From Acidobacteriaceae bacterium (GTDB lineage: Bacteria; Acidobacteriota; Terriglobia; Terriglobales; Acidobacteriaceae), in assembly GCA_030041045.1 (NCBI GenBank), contig JASHOQ010000026.1, forward strand, positions 1 to 64,000: a DNA stretch of 64,000 nucleotides, read 5' to 3'. How positions within the stretch are numbered: the stretch's first letter is position 1; each line of letters begins with the position of its first letter. A program made the translations under genes and the position numbers. The notes under the pieces are model-generated. The model was given only the letters and a program-made list of their open reading frames with translations. It was not told where the DNA came from and made no database searches. This document shows positions 51,676 to 59,446 of this stretch, piece after piece.

Positions 51676-52101
51676 ATGGTTCGAAACTGCCCCTCCTGCG
51701 GAAGGCCGAATCGCATTCCCGCAAAGCACCTGGCCGACACCGGCAAATGCGGCGCCTGCAAATCTGACCTGCCGCCCATGGCCGAACCCCTTGCCGTCGG
51801 CGCGACGGAGTTCGACGAGATCGTCAATGAAAGCAAGGTTCCCGTGCTGGTGGATTTCTGGGCCACGTGGTGCGGCCCCTGCCGCATGGCCGCGCCCCAC
51901 GTGGCGCAAACAGCACGCGAACTCGCCGGCCGCGCCGTCGTGCTTAAAGTCGACACAGACGCCCACCCGCAGCTCGCGGCCCGCTTCAACGTGCAGGGCA
52001 TTCCCAACTTCGCTGTCTTTGCCAACGGGAAGCTGCAGTTCCAGCAGGCCGGGCTGGTGAACGCGGAGACCATGAAAAGCTGGCTCGCCCGCGCCGCATA
52101 A
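51676..52101 (+). CDS. trxC: Thioredoxin 2 (TrxC-type, zinc-ribbon N-terminus)
   Basis: 141 residues from ATG 51676 (GTG 51670 is an alternative). The N-terminal zinc ribbon has the ligands CPSC and CGAC (VRNCPSCGRPNRIPAKHLAD, TGKCGACKSDL). The thioredoxin fold follows, with active site DFWATWCGPCRMAAPHVAQT and cis-proline region VQGIPNFAVFANGKL. It reduces disulfides in the cytoplasm and is often involved in oxidative stress. No neighbour supports a specific role. A purine-rich leader is the only ribosome-site candidate. Confidence 0.94.
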   Translation: MVRNCPSCGRPNRIPAKHLADTGKCGACKSDLPPMAEPLAVGATEFDEIVNESKVPVLVDFWATWCGPCRMAAPHVAQTARELAGRAVVLKVDTDAHPQLAARFNVQGIPNFAVFANGKLQFQQAGLVNAETMKSWLARAA

Positions 52102-52102
52102 G

Positions 52103-52172
52103 CTACAGCGGTTTCAAAGTTGTTGTGTCCGGAAGCGACCACGTTAACTGGCTTTTCCCTTGAGGAAAAGCC
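52103..52172. repeat. Nested inverted repeat B, copy 2
   Basis: Shares CTACAGCGGTTTCA with 32160 and has an inner stem GGCTTTTCC / GGAAAAGCC around loop CTTGA. It lies directly after trxC and may act as its terminator. The middle arm is less well matched than in copy 1. Confidence 0.6.
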
Positions 52173-52314
52173 AACCCGCACAATGCAGGAACTGGTTGCA
52201 TTCACTCTGAACGCGCCGATTGCTCTCGCGGTCATCGGGCGGCTTCTGCGGCCTTTCCACACCGTGCTGAAACTGATTCCGCAAGGCTCCTTGTAAGATC
52301 GACTCGGTCCGGCG

Positions 52315-53103
52315 CTAAAGCAGCGGCGCGGGCGCCTTCTGAAAATAGACCATCACCCCACGGGTTCCGGCATGGTCTGAGAATTCGATACTTACCTTCG
52401 AACACTGCGCAAGCATCAGCATCTCGAAGACTTGATTCAGCGAGTAGCTGTTCATCTGCATGGCCGGACGCCCGAATTCCTGACCCTTCACCTTATTGAG
52501 GAGTCCGTTGAGCAACGAAGAATGTGTGCGCATCCCGGAGATAACATCGCGCATCCGGCCGCGATCGTTAGAAAAGGTCAAATGAATTGCGCCAATTCCG
52601 CCTTCCACGAGCAGGCCGATCAGCTTCCCTATGATCTCCTTGCCGCGTTTTCGGGGGATATGCTGGAGCACAATGAACGTGTGAACGAAATCGAATGTCG
52701 AGGCCGGAAGGGACCAAAACTCGTCAACCGATAACAGTCGCGCGGATCCCGCCCCGTATTTTCCACAGTTCCTGCGCGCTTCCTCAAGCATGGATGGGGA
52801 CACATCGATGCCCACAACCGTTTGTGCGCGCCGGCAGAACGGAATCACAAGGCGGCCTACGCCGCAACCGTAGTCGAGAATGCTGTCCGGATTGAATTCC
52901 GGCAGTATCTTCGCGCGAATGGCCTCGAATACATGCTCCACATGGCGCTCGCCGCTCGAAAAGAACTCACGCAGCGAAGCATCGGCCATATTGGAATTCA
53001 AAAATTTGGGATCTGTGATTACGCCGAAATAGGGGTTCTCCTTACCCCACTTCTCCCAGTCTTTGTCGGTACCATGAACAAGCTTGGCCACCTGGCGCTC
53101 CAC
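52315..53103 (-). CDS. Class I SAM-dependent methyltransferase
   Basis: 262 residues. Motif I is SILDYGCGVGRLVIPFCRRA, followed by VVGIDVSPSMLEEARRNCGK (motif II acidic end) and FDFVHTFIVLQHIPRKRGKE (motif IV region), the Rossmann SAM-binding core of small-molecule or lipid methyltransferases. N-terminal helices precede (SGERHVEHVFEAIRAKILPE). Base composition is less GC-rich than in the surrounding genes, suggesting a different history. The substrate is unknown and no operon partner is present. Confidence 0.87.
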   Translation of the reverse strand: MERQVAKLVHGTDKDWEKWGKENPYFGVITDPKFLNSNMADASLREFFSSGERHVEHVFEAIRAKILPEFNPDSILDYGCGVGRLVIPFCRRAQTVVGIDVSPSMLEEARRNCGKYGAGSARLLSVDEFWSLPASTFDFVHTFIVLQHIPRKRGKEIIGKLIGLLVEGGIGAIHLTFSNDRGRMRDVISGMRTHSSLLNGLLNKVKGQEFGRPAMQMNSYSLNQVFEMLMLAQCSKVSIEFSDHAGTRGVMVYFQKAPAPLL

Positions 53104-53304
53104 AATAGATGAGTTGGGGCTAGTCTAATATCCCCGTGCATCGCTGTCATTGAAGGGCCCTATTGAGATCTGATCTTCTTCCCATCCTCTCTCGCAGCGA
53201 AACATGAGGATTGCTCCCGGGATTCCGGCCGGCCCTACGCGATTGTCCATCCACTGGGATGCCTGAGAAGATGCACCGCAATTTCTTCGGTACAATTTCA
53301 ATGA

Positions 53305-54048
53305 ATGGCTCAGAAAAAATCATCTGCGCTCGGAGAAGTTCTCCCTTACTTCCGCCCCGCCGCCCTCACCTTTCTGCGCAACCTGGCTAAGCACAATGAC
53401 CGCGAGTGGTTCCAGCCGCGCAAGGCCGAGTATGAAGCCGAACTGAAGGAACCCATGCTCGCCATCGTCCGCAAAGTCACGGACGCCATGACCGATTTCG
53501 CGCCCGCCTTCGTGCGCCCCGCGGAGAAATCCATCTTTCGCATCTATCGCGACACGCGCTTCAGCTCCGACAAGCGCCCCTATAAAACCCACGTGGCTGC
53601 GTGGTGGTCGCACCAGGGCCTCGCCAAAACCTCCGGCGCCGGCTACTACTTCCATGTGAGCGCGAAAGACGTCGTCATCGCCGCCGGTTCCTACATGCCG
53701 GAAAAAGACCAGCTCGCGCAAATCCGCCACTGGCTCCTCGATCACCACGCGGAGTTCCGCAAACTTCTCAAGAGCCCCGCCGTCCGCCGCACGTTCCAGG
53801 AGTTTGAAGGCAACGCGCTCACGCGCCCGCCCAAAGGCTTCCCCTGCGAGCATCCGGCTCTCGATCTCGTCCGCTGCCGCCAGTGGGGCCTGGCCGCCAC
53901 GCTGCCCGCAAAGACAGCGCTCAAACCCGATTTCGCGGCGACAATTATTCGCCGCTTCAAAATCGCGGCGCCCGTCGTCGATGCGCTCAACACGCCCATC
54001 GCCCAAGCGCAGGCGCCCAGGAAAAAGGTGCTCTTCGGCCTGCGCTGA
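53305..54048 (+). CDS. DUF2461 family protein
   Basis: 247 residues beginning with a lysine-rich stretch and then the family signature: YFRPAALTFLRNLAKHNDRE, WFQPRKAEYEAELKEPMLAI, SIFRIYRDTRFSSDKRPYKT and GYYFHVSAKDVVIAAGSYMP. The family (also TIGR02453) is widespread with unknown biochemical role. The length is normal. It starts with its own likely promoter region and is not in an operon. Confidence 0.92.
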   Translation: MAQKKSSALGEVLPYFRPAALTFLRNLAKHNDREWFQPRKAEYEAELKEPMLAIVRKVTDAMTDFAPAFVRPAEKSIFRIYRDTRFSSDKRPYKTHVAAWWSHQGLAKTSGAGYYFHVSAKDVVIAAGSYMPEKDQLAQIRHWLLDHHAEFRKLLKSPAVRRTFQEFEGNALTRPPKGFPCEHPALDLVRCRQWGLAATLPAKTALKPDFAATIIRRFKIAAPVVDALNTPIAQAQAPRKKVLFGLR

Positions 54049-54200
54049 TCGCGTTTTTCACCGGCTCTCGAATGCTGCGGAAACCCGCACCAAACGGCAG
54101 CTTTCGGGCTTTGTAGGGACAAAATCCGCAAAAATCCCCATAAATTTAGCTAATTTGATACAAAACCCGCAGAAAACCTGTGGAAATCAGGCTTTTCCCC

Positions 54201-54230
54201 TTGACTTTACGCGCCCCCAAGTCGCATTGT
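54201..54230 (+). promoter_or_regulatory. Candidate promoter of the HU-like gene
   Basis: TTGACT (54201-54206) and an imperfect -10 CATTGT (54225-54230), 18 bases apart, lie in an AT-rich part of the 322-base leader 54049-54370. The -10 box is weak, so this is tentative. Confidence 0.35.
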
Positions 54231-54370
54231 AACCATCGGCAGGGTTCTTCAAGAACCGCATGAACACAGGTGTTTCGCACTAAGGCAGTCCCTTGATCGC
54301 GCTCCCTACCATGCGGTGAAAGCCCGTCACCCCGGCAGCCCCGAGGGCTCGCCTACAAGGAGAACATCAC

Positions 54371-54667
54371 ATGGCAACTGGACTGACCAAGACTGCATTA
54401 ACCCGGCACCTGGCAGAGAAGCTCGAACTCACCAACAAGCAATCGGGAGCCTTCCTCGATCTGCTGGCGGAAACCGCCATCAAGGAGACCAAGAAGAGCG
54501 GCGTCTTCGTGATCCCCGGCATCGGCCGCCTGGTCAAGGCGGAGCGTAAGGCGCGCATGGGCCGCAACCCGCAAACCGGCCAGCCCATCAAGATCAAGGC
54601 CAAGACCGTGGTCAAGTTCCGCGTCGCCAAGGCCGCCAAGGACATGATCGCCCCCCCGAAGAAGTAG
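54371..54667 (+). CDS. HU/IHF-family DNA-binding protein
   Basis: 98 residues: LTKTALTRHLAEKLELTNKQ, SGAFLDLLAETAIKETKKSG then the flexible arm region VFVIPGIGRLVKAERKARMG, RNPQTGQPIKIKAKTVVKFR and a lysine-rich end AAKDMIAPPKK. The RNPxTGxxIxI arm and proline are present, so it should bend DNA as a dimer. It is a nucleoid-associated protein, with HU versus IHF-like specificity not decided. A strong terminator follows at 54703-54738 and the leader is long. Confidence 0.94.
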   Translation: MATGLTKTALTRHLAEKLELTNKQSGAFLDLLAETAIKETKKSGVFVIPGIGRLVKAERKARMGRNPQTGQPIKIKAKTVVKFRVAKAAKDMIAPPKK

Positions 54668-54702
54668 TTTTGCAGAAGTAGTTTTCCGGACTGCGCACAC
54701 AC

Positions 54703-54738
54703 GCAAAAGGGAGAAGCCCACGCGCTTCTCCCTTTTGC
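54703..54738 (+). terminator. Rho-independent terminator after the HU-like gene
   Basis: Perfect 15-bp stem GCAAAAGGGAGAAGC / GCTTCTCCCTTTTGC with a 6-base loop, followed by ATTTTTG. It lies 36 bases after the stop codon. It is symmetric and may also work on the other strand. Confidence 0.85.
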
Positions 54739-54817
54739 ATTTTTGTGGCGCGCACAACACCTCTGCTTTTAGTGAACTTTCTGCACTCCCTCGTTTGCTT
54801 CGCTCATCCCATCAGAT

Positions 54818-55231
54818 ATGGGAACCGCCTCCGACCTCCGCGCTTCTGCGGCCGGCAAACCCGCCCGCGCCTCTTCGGTTACGATCCTGCTGCGCCTGGA
54901 AGGCCTCACCGTTGCGCTTCTCACCGCCGCGTTCTACGCCCGCACCGGCGCAAGCTGGTGGCTCTTCGCCGCATTGTGGATCGCGCCCGATCTCTCCATG
55001 CTCGGTTATCTCGCATCGCCCTGCCGCGGCGCGCGCATTTACAACGCCTTCCACATCTATCTGCTTCCCGGCATTCTGGCGTTCGTCGCCCTGCTCGCGC
55101 GCATCCAGGGTTTGCTTTTGCCCATCGCACTCATCTGGGCCAACCACATCGGCATCGATCGTGCGCTCGGCTACGGTTTCAAATACGCAGAGGGCTTCGC
55201 CTTCACGCACCTGGGCCGCATCCGCCGTTGA
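54818..55231 (+). CDS. DUF4260 membrane protein
   Basis: 137 residues. Three or four hydrophobic helices: LRLEGLTVALLTAAFYARTG, SWWLFAALWIAPDLSMLGYL, LLPGILAFVALLARIQGLLL. The family end signature ANHIGIDRALGYGFKYAEGF, AFTHLGRIRR is clear. The function is unknown. It converges with the methyltransferase at 55241. Confidence 0.88.
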   Translation: MGTASDLRASAAGKPARASSVTILLRLEGLTVALLTAAFYARTGASWWLFAALWIAPDLSMLGYLASPCRGARIYNAFHIYLLPGILAFVALLARIQGLLLPIALIWANHIGIDRALGYGFKYAEGFAFTHLGRIRR

Positions 55232-55240
55232 CGCGCAGGC

Positions 55241-55981
55241 TCACGCCGCTTTCGGGTTCGCGCTGCCGCGCGGCATGAGTGCCCGCACCACCAGCGACAC
55301 GCCGAAGCTCACCAGGATCCCCTGGAGCATCAGCTCGTAGTCATACCGCCACGAGAGCAGCGCGAGCGTGACAAAAATGCCGATCGCGTTCACTTCGCCC
55401 AACACCGCCGCCAGCCAGTTCGGTTTGTTACCCGCCGCCGGCAGGCTCCCGCGCAGGCGCGGCATCAGCCGCGGCACGGTGCGCAGGTACATGCAGTAGG
55501 GTTCGCCCAGCGCGCGCGAGAGAAATGCCTCTTCGCCCAAAATCAATCGCAGGTAAAACACCGTCACCAGGACCATGGTGAAAAGCGCCCCGCTCGGCGG
55601 CATGAGGAACGCCATGGCTGCCATCATGCACCACCCGCCCAAGTAGAGCGGATTGCGCACGTAACGATACGGCCCGTCGGCCATCACCGCGCCCGCCTGC
55701 ATTTCGCCATGATGGACCGTGGTGTAGCCCAGGTAGGCAGCGCCCCAGATGCGCAAAACCATGCCCAGGCCCGCAAGCGTCGCCCCTATCCCAATCACCG
55801 CCGGCGAAGCGTAAGTAAACCGCAACAGCCCAGCCCGGCTCACCTCGAGCGCCAGCCATTCGAGCGTGGGAATTCTTCGGCCAAGATCCCAGTTCCCCAA
55901 CCACGGCGCCCAGAAACCCACAATGACAATGAACACCTGGATCAGCATCCGCAGACGAAACTCGATCGCGCTTGCCCGCAT
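55241..55981 (-). CDS. Isoprenylcysteine carboxyl methyltransferase/PEMT-like membrane protein
   Basis: 246 residues from ATG 55981, with GGGAG five bases upstream; the frame extends to 56095 without support. Several membrane helices precede the catalytic-region signature GPYRYVRNPLYLGGWCMMAA, with a further EEAFLSRALGEPYCMYLRTV segment. This is the pattern of ICMT and phospholipid N-methyltransferases that use SAM at the membrane. The acceptor is unknown, because bacteria lack prenylated CAAX proteins. It is single and convergent with DUF4260. Confidence 0.82.
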   Translation of the reverse strand: MRASAIEFRLRMLIQVFIVIVGFWAPWLGNWDLGRRIPTLEWLALEVSRAGLLRFTYASPAVIGIGATLAGLGMVLRIWGAAYLGYTTVHHGEMQAGAVMADGPYRYVRNPLYLGGWCMMAAMAFLMPPSGALFTMVLVTVFYLRLILGEEAFLSRALGEPYCMYLRTVPRLMPRLRGSLPAAGNKPNWLAAVLGEVNAIGIFVTLALLSWRYDYELMLQGILVSFGVSLVVRALMPRGSANPKAA

Positions 55982-56181
55982 CTCCACTCCCGCTCGTCCG
56001 GAGTGTACCATCCGGCTGAATCCGGCTACGTGAAGTCGTGCGGGTGCGCGCGGCGACTTCAGCGCCGCAACTTCCGCATATTGGCGCTCCGCCACAGCCC
56101 TCTTCCGCCGCGCCCCGCCTGTCTTCTCGCGCGCGTGTGCTAGGCTGGCGCAGAAACCATTTCCCTCAGGGAGATTCCGCC

Positions 56182-57537
56182 ATGCTTTCGCGCGTTTTCT
56201 TCTTGCTCCCTCTTGCCCTTTTGCCCGCCACTCAACACGCCGCCGCGCAATCCCCGAAAGGCCAATCCACCACAGACTTGGTCCAGTCCGCGCAAAACCA
56301 GGTCCCCGCGCTCACTTCCATTTACCAGCACCTGCACCAGAACCCCGAGCTCTCCAAGCACGAAGAGCAAACCTCGGCGTTTCTTGCCGCCCATTTGCGC
56401 GAGCTCGGCTACACCGTCACCGAACACGTGGGCAAATACGCTGACGGCGCGCAGGCCTACGGCGTGGTGGCGATCCTTGAAAATGGCTCCGGCCCACGAT
56501 TGATGATCCGCACCGACATGGACGCGCTTCCCGTCCAGGAAAAAACCGGTCTCGATTTCGCCAGCCACGTTACCGAACCCGGCCCCGACGGCCAGCCCGT
56601 TCCCGTGGCGCACGCCTGCGGCCACGACCTGCACATGACCGTGCTGCTGGGCGTGGCGCGCGAGATGGCCGCTCGCAGAGCGCAGTGGCACGGCACGCTC
56701 ATGCTCGTGGGCCAGCCCGCGGAAGAAGTCATTCAGGGCGCGCAGGCCATGCTTGCCGACCAGCTCTACGAGCGCTTCGGCCGTCCCGACTTCATCGTCG
56801 CCGAGCACGATACGCCCGAAGTGCCCGCCGGCTCGGTCGCCGTCAAAGACGGCCCGCTGCTCGCCAGCGCCACTTCGATCAATGTGGTCATCCGCGGCAT
56901 CGGATCTCATGGCGCCGTGCCCCAGGCCGGCAAAGATCCCATCGTGCTCGCCGCGGAGTTCATCCTGGTCGCGCAGACCATCGTCAGCCGCCAGACCGAT
57001 CCGCGCGATCCCACCGTGCTCACCGTGGGCACCATTCACGGCGGGACAAAGAACAATATCATTCCCGACGAGGTCGATCTCGGCCTCACCCTGCGCACCT
57101 TTTCTGCGGCCGAAACCGACCGGATCCTCGCCGGCATTCGCCGCACCGCCAATGGCCTCGCAGAAGCTTACGGCATCCCCGCCGACCGCATGCCCACGGC
57201 GACGGTGTACGAGAGCACGCCGGTGACGTACAACGATCCCGCGCTCGCCGATCGCATCCGCGCCGCCGCCATCGCCGCGCTCGGACAGGAGCGGGTGATC
57301 ACGCCGGAGAAACCGGTGATGGGCAGCGAGGATGTGGGCGCGTTTTCACTCGACGGCAAAATTCCCTGCGTCATGTACTGGCTCGGCGCCGCCGATCCGG
57401 AAAAACTCGCCGAGAGCCGGCAGACCGGCATCCCGCTGCCCAGCCTGCACTCGCCGCTCTTCGCGCCCGATTACGAGCCCGCTATCCCTACCGGCGTCAC
57501 CGCCATGACCGCCGTCGCGCTCGACATTCTGAAGTGA
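56182..57537 (+). CDS. Exported M20-family amidohydrolase (M20D, IAA-amino-acid-hydrolase type)
   Basis: 451 residues from ATG 56182, with AGGGAG upstream; signal peptide MLSRVFFLLPLALLPATQHAAAQ. Metal-ligand motifs: ALPVQEKTGLDFAS region then HACGHDLHMTVLLGVA, VGQPAEEVIQGAQAML, VAEHDTPEVPAGSVA and VMGSEDVGAFS. The lid domain begins near TSINVVIRGIGSHGAVPQAG. It probably cleaves N-acyl or peptide amide bonds outside the cytoplasm. Its 3' end is echoed by a decayed fragment at 58647-58754, downstream of the following gene. Confidence 0.92.
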   Translation: MLSRVFFLLPLALLPATQHAAAQSPKGQSTTDLVQSAQNQVPALTSIYQHLHQNPELSKHEEQTSAFLAAHLRELGYTVTEHVGKYADGAQAYGVVAILENGSGPRLMIRTDMDALPVQEKTGLDFASHVTEPGPDGQPVPVAHACGHDLHMTVLLGVAREMAARRAQWHGTLMLVGQPAEEVIQGAQAMLADQLYERFGRPDFIVAEHDTPEVPAGSVAVKDGPLLASATSINVVIRGIGSHGAVPQAGKDPIVLAAEFILVAQTIVSRQTDPRDPTVLTVGTIHGGTKNNIIPDEVDLGLTLRTFSAAETDRILAGIRRTANGLAEAYGIPADRMPTATVYESTPVTYNDPALADRIRAAAIAALGQERVITPEKPVMGSEDVGAFSLDGKIPCVMYWLGAADPEKLAESRQTGIPLPSLHSPLFAPDYEPAIPTGVTAMTAVALDILK

Positions 57538-57722
57538 CCGTGAAATCGTCCATCGTCCACCCGCCATTTTCGCGCTCAAAAACCATAGCCATTAGCCATC
57601 GATGAATGCTACTCTGCGCATATCCAGGAAAATATCCAGGCACTGAGCCAAGCGCAGAATCGTCGTGATTCGTGCCTCGCGCAAAGCACAAGGCCAAAAA
57701 CCAAGGACGAGGGACCTTCATC

Positions 57723-58610
57723 ATGCAAAGATGCCATGCCATGAAATTTCTGCGGATCGCCGCCGTGCCGGTGATCTCAAGCCTCCTCGGAATTCCAGCG
57801 TATGTTTCTGCTCGCGCGCAGGCGCAGCCGTCTGCTGCTCAAGCTGGGGCCACACCTGCAGTCCCGTTGCAGTCTTACACGGCGCAGGACCAGAGCGTCT
57901 CCGCCGGTGTGCCGTCCGGATGGACGGTCAAGAATGCGGTGGGCGGTCAAATCAATATGGCAGGACCACAAGGCCAAACCATCAACTTCGGCGATGTCTT
58001 TGTCGCGCACGACGGCGCGTTTCAACTGGGACAGAAGGGCCCCGGAGGCGCTCTGATGTCCATGCCTTCCTCGGCCAAGCTTACCGATAAGCTCACCATG
58101 TTTATCCAGCAGCAGGAGTCGTTGAGCGGAAGTCCGGCTGCCCAGGTTAAATTCATTTACGCTGCGCCTCTGCAATCGATGCCCGCTGGGGTGGAATGCG
58201 GCGTGTTTGTTATCGCGATTTCCGGAATCGCCACGCCGGCCGATGGAATGGGCATATTCTGCTCGCTGGCGCCGGACTCCGCCCAGATGTTCAAGATCGC
58301 GCTCGTAATGGGAACCGCGCCCACGGCCATCGCCGCCCAGACGGTGCCCACAGTCAAGGCCGTCTATAACAGCTACAAGATCGCTCCCGGCTGGGTGCAA
58401 CGGATGCTTTCTCCCTACACGGCCCCTGCCTCGGCATCCCCTGCTCAGATGGCCAGCGAAGCGGCGGAGACGCAGATGTATCTCAGCGCGATGGCCAATC
58501 AACAGCGCGTCATCGATCACGGCTTCACCTGCGCCGACGCGGGCATTCTCGGCAACGGGTCGAACTGGGAGACTCCGCGCGAGTGCGGTGGATGGGCGCC
58601 GAATTTCTAG
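57723..58610 (+). CDS. Exported protein of unknown function
   Basis: 295 residues from ATG 57723, which follows GAGGGA by 8 bases; a second ATG at 57741 is possible. Signal peptide around FLRIAAVPVISSLLGIPAYV. Two alternating parts are seen: an N-terminal globular region (YTAQDQSVSAGVPSGWTVKN, NFGDVFVAHDGAFQLGQKGP) and a cysteine-containing C-terminal end (HGFTCADAGILGNGSNWETP, RECGGWAPNF). The frame has good coding character. I recognise no family, catalytic motif or membrane helix. It lies 185 bases after the M20 gene. Confidence 0.72.
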   Translation: MQRCHAMKFLRIAAVPVISSLLGIPAYVSARAQAQPSAAQAGATPAVPLQSYTAQDQSVSAGVPSGWTVKNAVGGQINMAGPQGQTINFGDVFVAHDGAFQLGQKGPGGALMSMPSSAKLTDKLTMFIQQQESLSGSPAAQVKFIYAAPLQSMPAGVECGVFVIAISGIATPADGMGIFCSLAPDSAQMFKIALVMGTAPTAIAAQTVPTVKAVYNSYKIAPGWVQRMLSPYTAPASASPAQMASEAAETQMYLSAMANQQRVIDHGFTCADAGILGNGSNWETPRECGGWAPNF

Positions 58611-58646
58611 AGTCGTTGATTAGCGGCGAGTAGCCGGAGGACCGTC

Positions 58647-58754
58647 GTGCCGCTGCGCAGCCTGCACTCGCCGCCCTTCGCGCCGGAGTACGCGCTCGCC
58701 ATTCCGGCGGGTGTGGCCGCGATAACCGCCATTGCGCTCGACATACTGAAATAA
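58647..58754 (+). pseudogene. Remnant of the 3' end of an M20 amidohydrolase
   Basis: The frame PLRSLHSPPFAPEYALAIPA, GVAAITAIALDILK ending in a stop closely matches the C-terminus of the M20 gene (PLPSLHSPLFAPDYEPAIPT, GVTAMTAVALDILK). No upstream part is found; the preceding DNA belongs to the unknown exported gene. It shows that a duplicate or a recombination event left a fragment here. Confidence 0.75.
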
Positions 58755-58860
58755 CCGGCGATAACATACTCCGGCCGCCAGGCACAGTTTACGCGGCTCG
58801 CCCGTGCCGTCGTCGCTCGAGCCATCTTTCCCTTCTTAGCGGCTTCTGAGGATCGCTGGC

Positions 58861-59019
58861 CTACCTTGTCAGGAGGTCGAGTTGCAGTCGATTAACTTGC
58901 GTGTTCACCGAATAAACTGCGGACTCGATATTTCGGAGTTCGAAATAGTTGGCAACTGTGGTCACAAGCAACAGAAAGAGCAGAATTGGAGTCCAAGGCA
59001 GGGATCTTAGTCGGTTCAC
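58861..59019 (-). CDS. 52-residue putative small membrane protein
   Basis: Begins at GTG 59019, with GGAGG seven bases upstream. The sequence starts MNRLRSLPWT, then one membrane helix PILLFLLLVTTVANYFELRN, and an amphipathic tail with IESAVYSVNTQVNRLQLDLL. The strong ribosome site and the single clear helix support it although it is short. It lies 83 bases after the 70-residue gene on the same strand, with a stem-loop between. No family is recognised. Confidence 0.6.
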   Translation of the reverse strand: MNRLRSLPWTPILLFLLLVTTVANYFELRNIESAVYSVNTQVNRLQLDLLTR

Positions 59020-59061
59020 GAATTTTCCTCCACCCGGGATTATAGGACCGAATAAACGAAG

Positions 59062-59081
59062 GCCTCTCGTTTCCGAGAGGC
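59062..59081 (-). terminator. Stem-loop between two small minus-strand genes
   Basis: Stem GCCTCTCG / CGAGAGGC with a 4-base loop, 21 bases after the stop codon of the 70-residue gene. On the minus strand it is followed by CTTCGTTTATT, a modest T-tract. Confidence 0.6.
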
Positions 59082-59102
59082 TTCGCAGTAAGAAAAACTT
59101 TG

Positions 59103-59315
59103 CTAGTCGATGATGCCAGTGCCGCCGGTGATCTCATTTATTCGAGGATCTGGCTTCGCCACTACTCTTCGTGGATTTGTTCCTACCTCCTCTTTGCTAA
59201 CAGAGCGCCAAAGTCCATCGTTCCCGGAGACGCCAATCAGCTTGGCATATTTTTCGACTCCATCGTATGCGTCGTTATATACGATGGCTGTTCCGATTAA
59301 ATTATGGCTATCCAT
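59103..59315 (-). CDS. 70-residue protein of unknown function
   Basis: Starts at ATG 59315 with AAAGGA about nine bases upstream. The sequence opens MDSHNLIGTAIVYNDAYDGV, continues EKYAKLIGVSGNDGLW, and ends EITGGTGIID. It is soluble, acidic and has no recognisable domain. The DNA is visibly more AT-rich than its neighbours. A 12-base palindrome GGGGTATACCCC lies 25 bases upstream, a terminator downstream, so it forms a self-contained unit. Confidence 0.6.
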   Translation of the reverse strand: MDSHNLIGTAIVYNDAYDGVEKYAKLIGVSGNDGLWRSVSKEEVGTNPRRVVAKPDPRINEITGGTGIID

Positions 59316-59339
59316 CGCAGTTTTCCTTTCTAATCGACT

Positions 59340-59394
59340 GGGGTATACCCCGTCCGCAAGGTGAAAAGGCCGTGCTTCGCGGGCGCGGCCTTTT
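59340..59394. other. Palindrome and bidirectional terminator-like hairpin
   Basis: GGGGTATACCCC (59340-59351) is a perfect palindrome upstream of the 70-residue gene. It is followed by a hairpin AAAAGGCCG / CGGCCTTTT (59364-59394) with flanking T and A runs on each strand, which could end transcription in both directions between this cassette and the serine hydrolase gene. Confidence 0.5.
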
Positions 59395-59446
59395 CTGTGC
59401 GAACAGACAAATCATGTCACAGAGCATGTCTAGATGCAATGGGCCC

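Noticed and set aside
59103..59315. RiPP precursor reading of the EITGGTGIID tail
   Set aside because: No modification enzyme or transporter is nearby, so the GG in the tail alone is not evidence.
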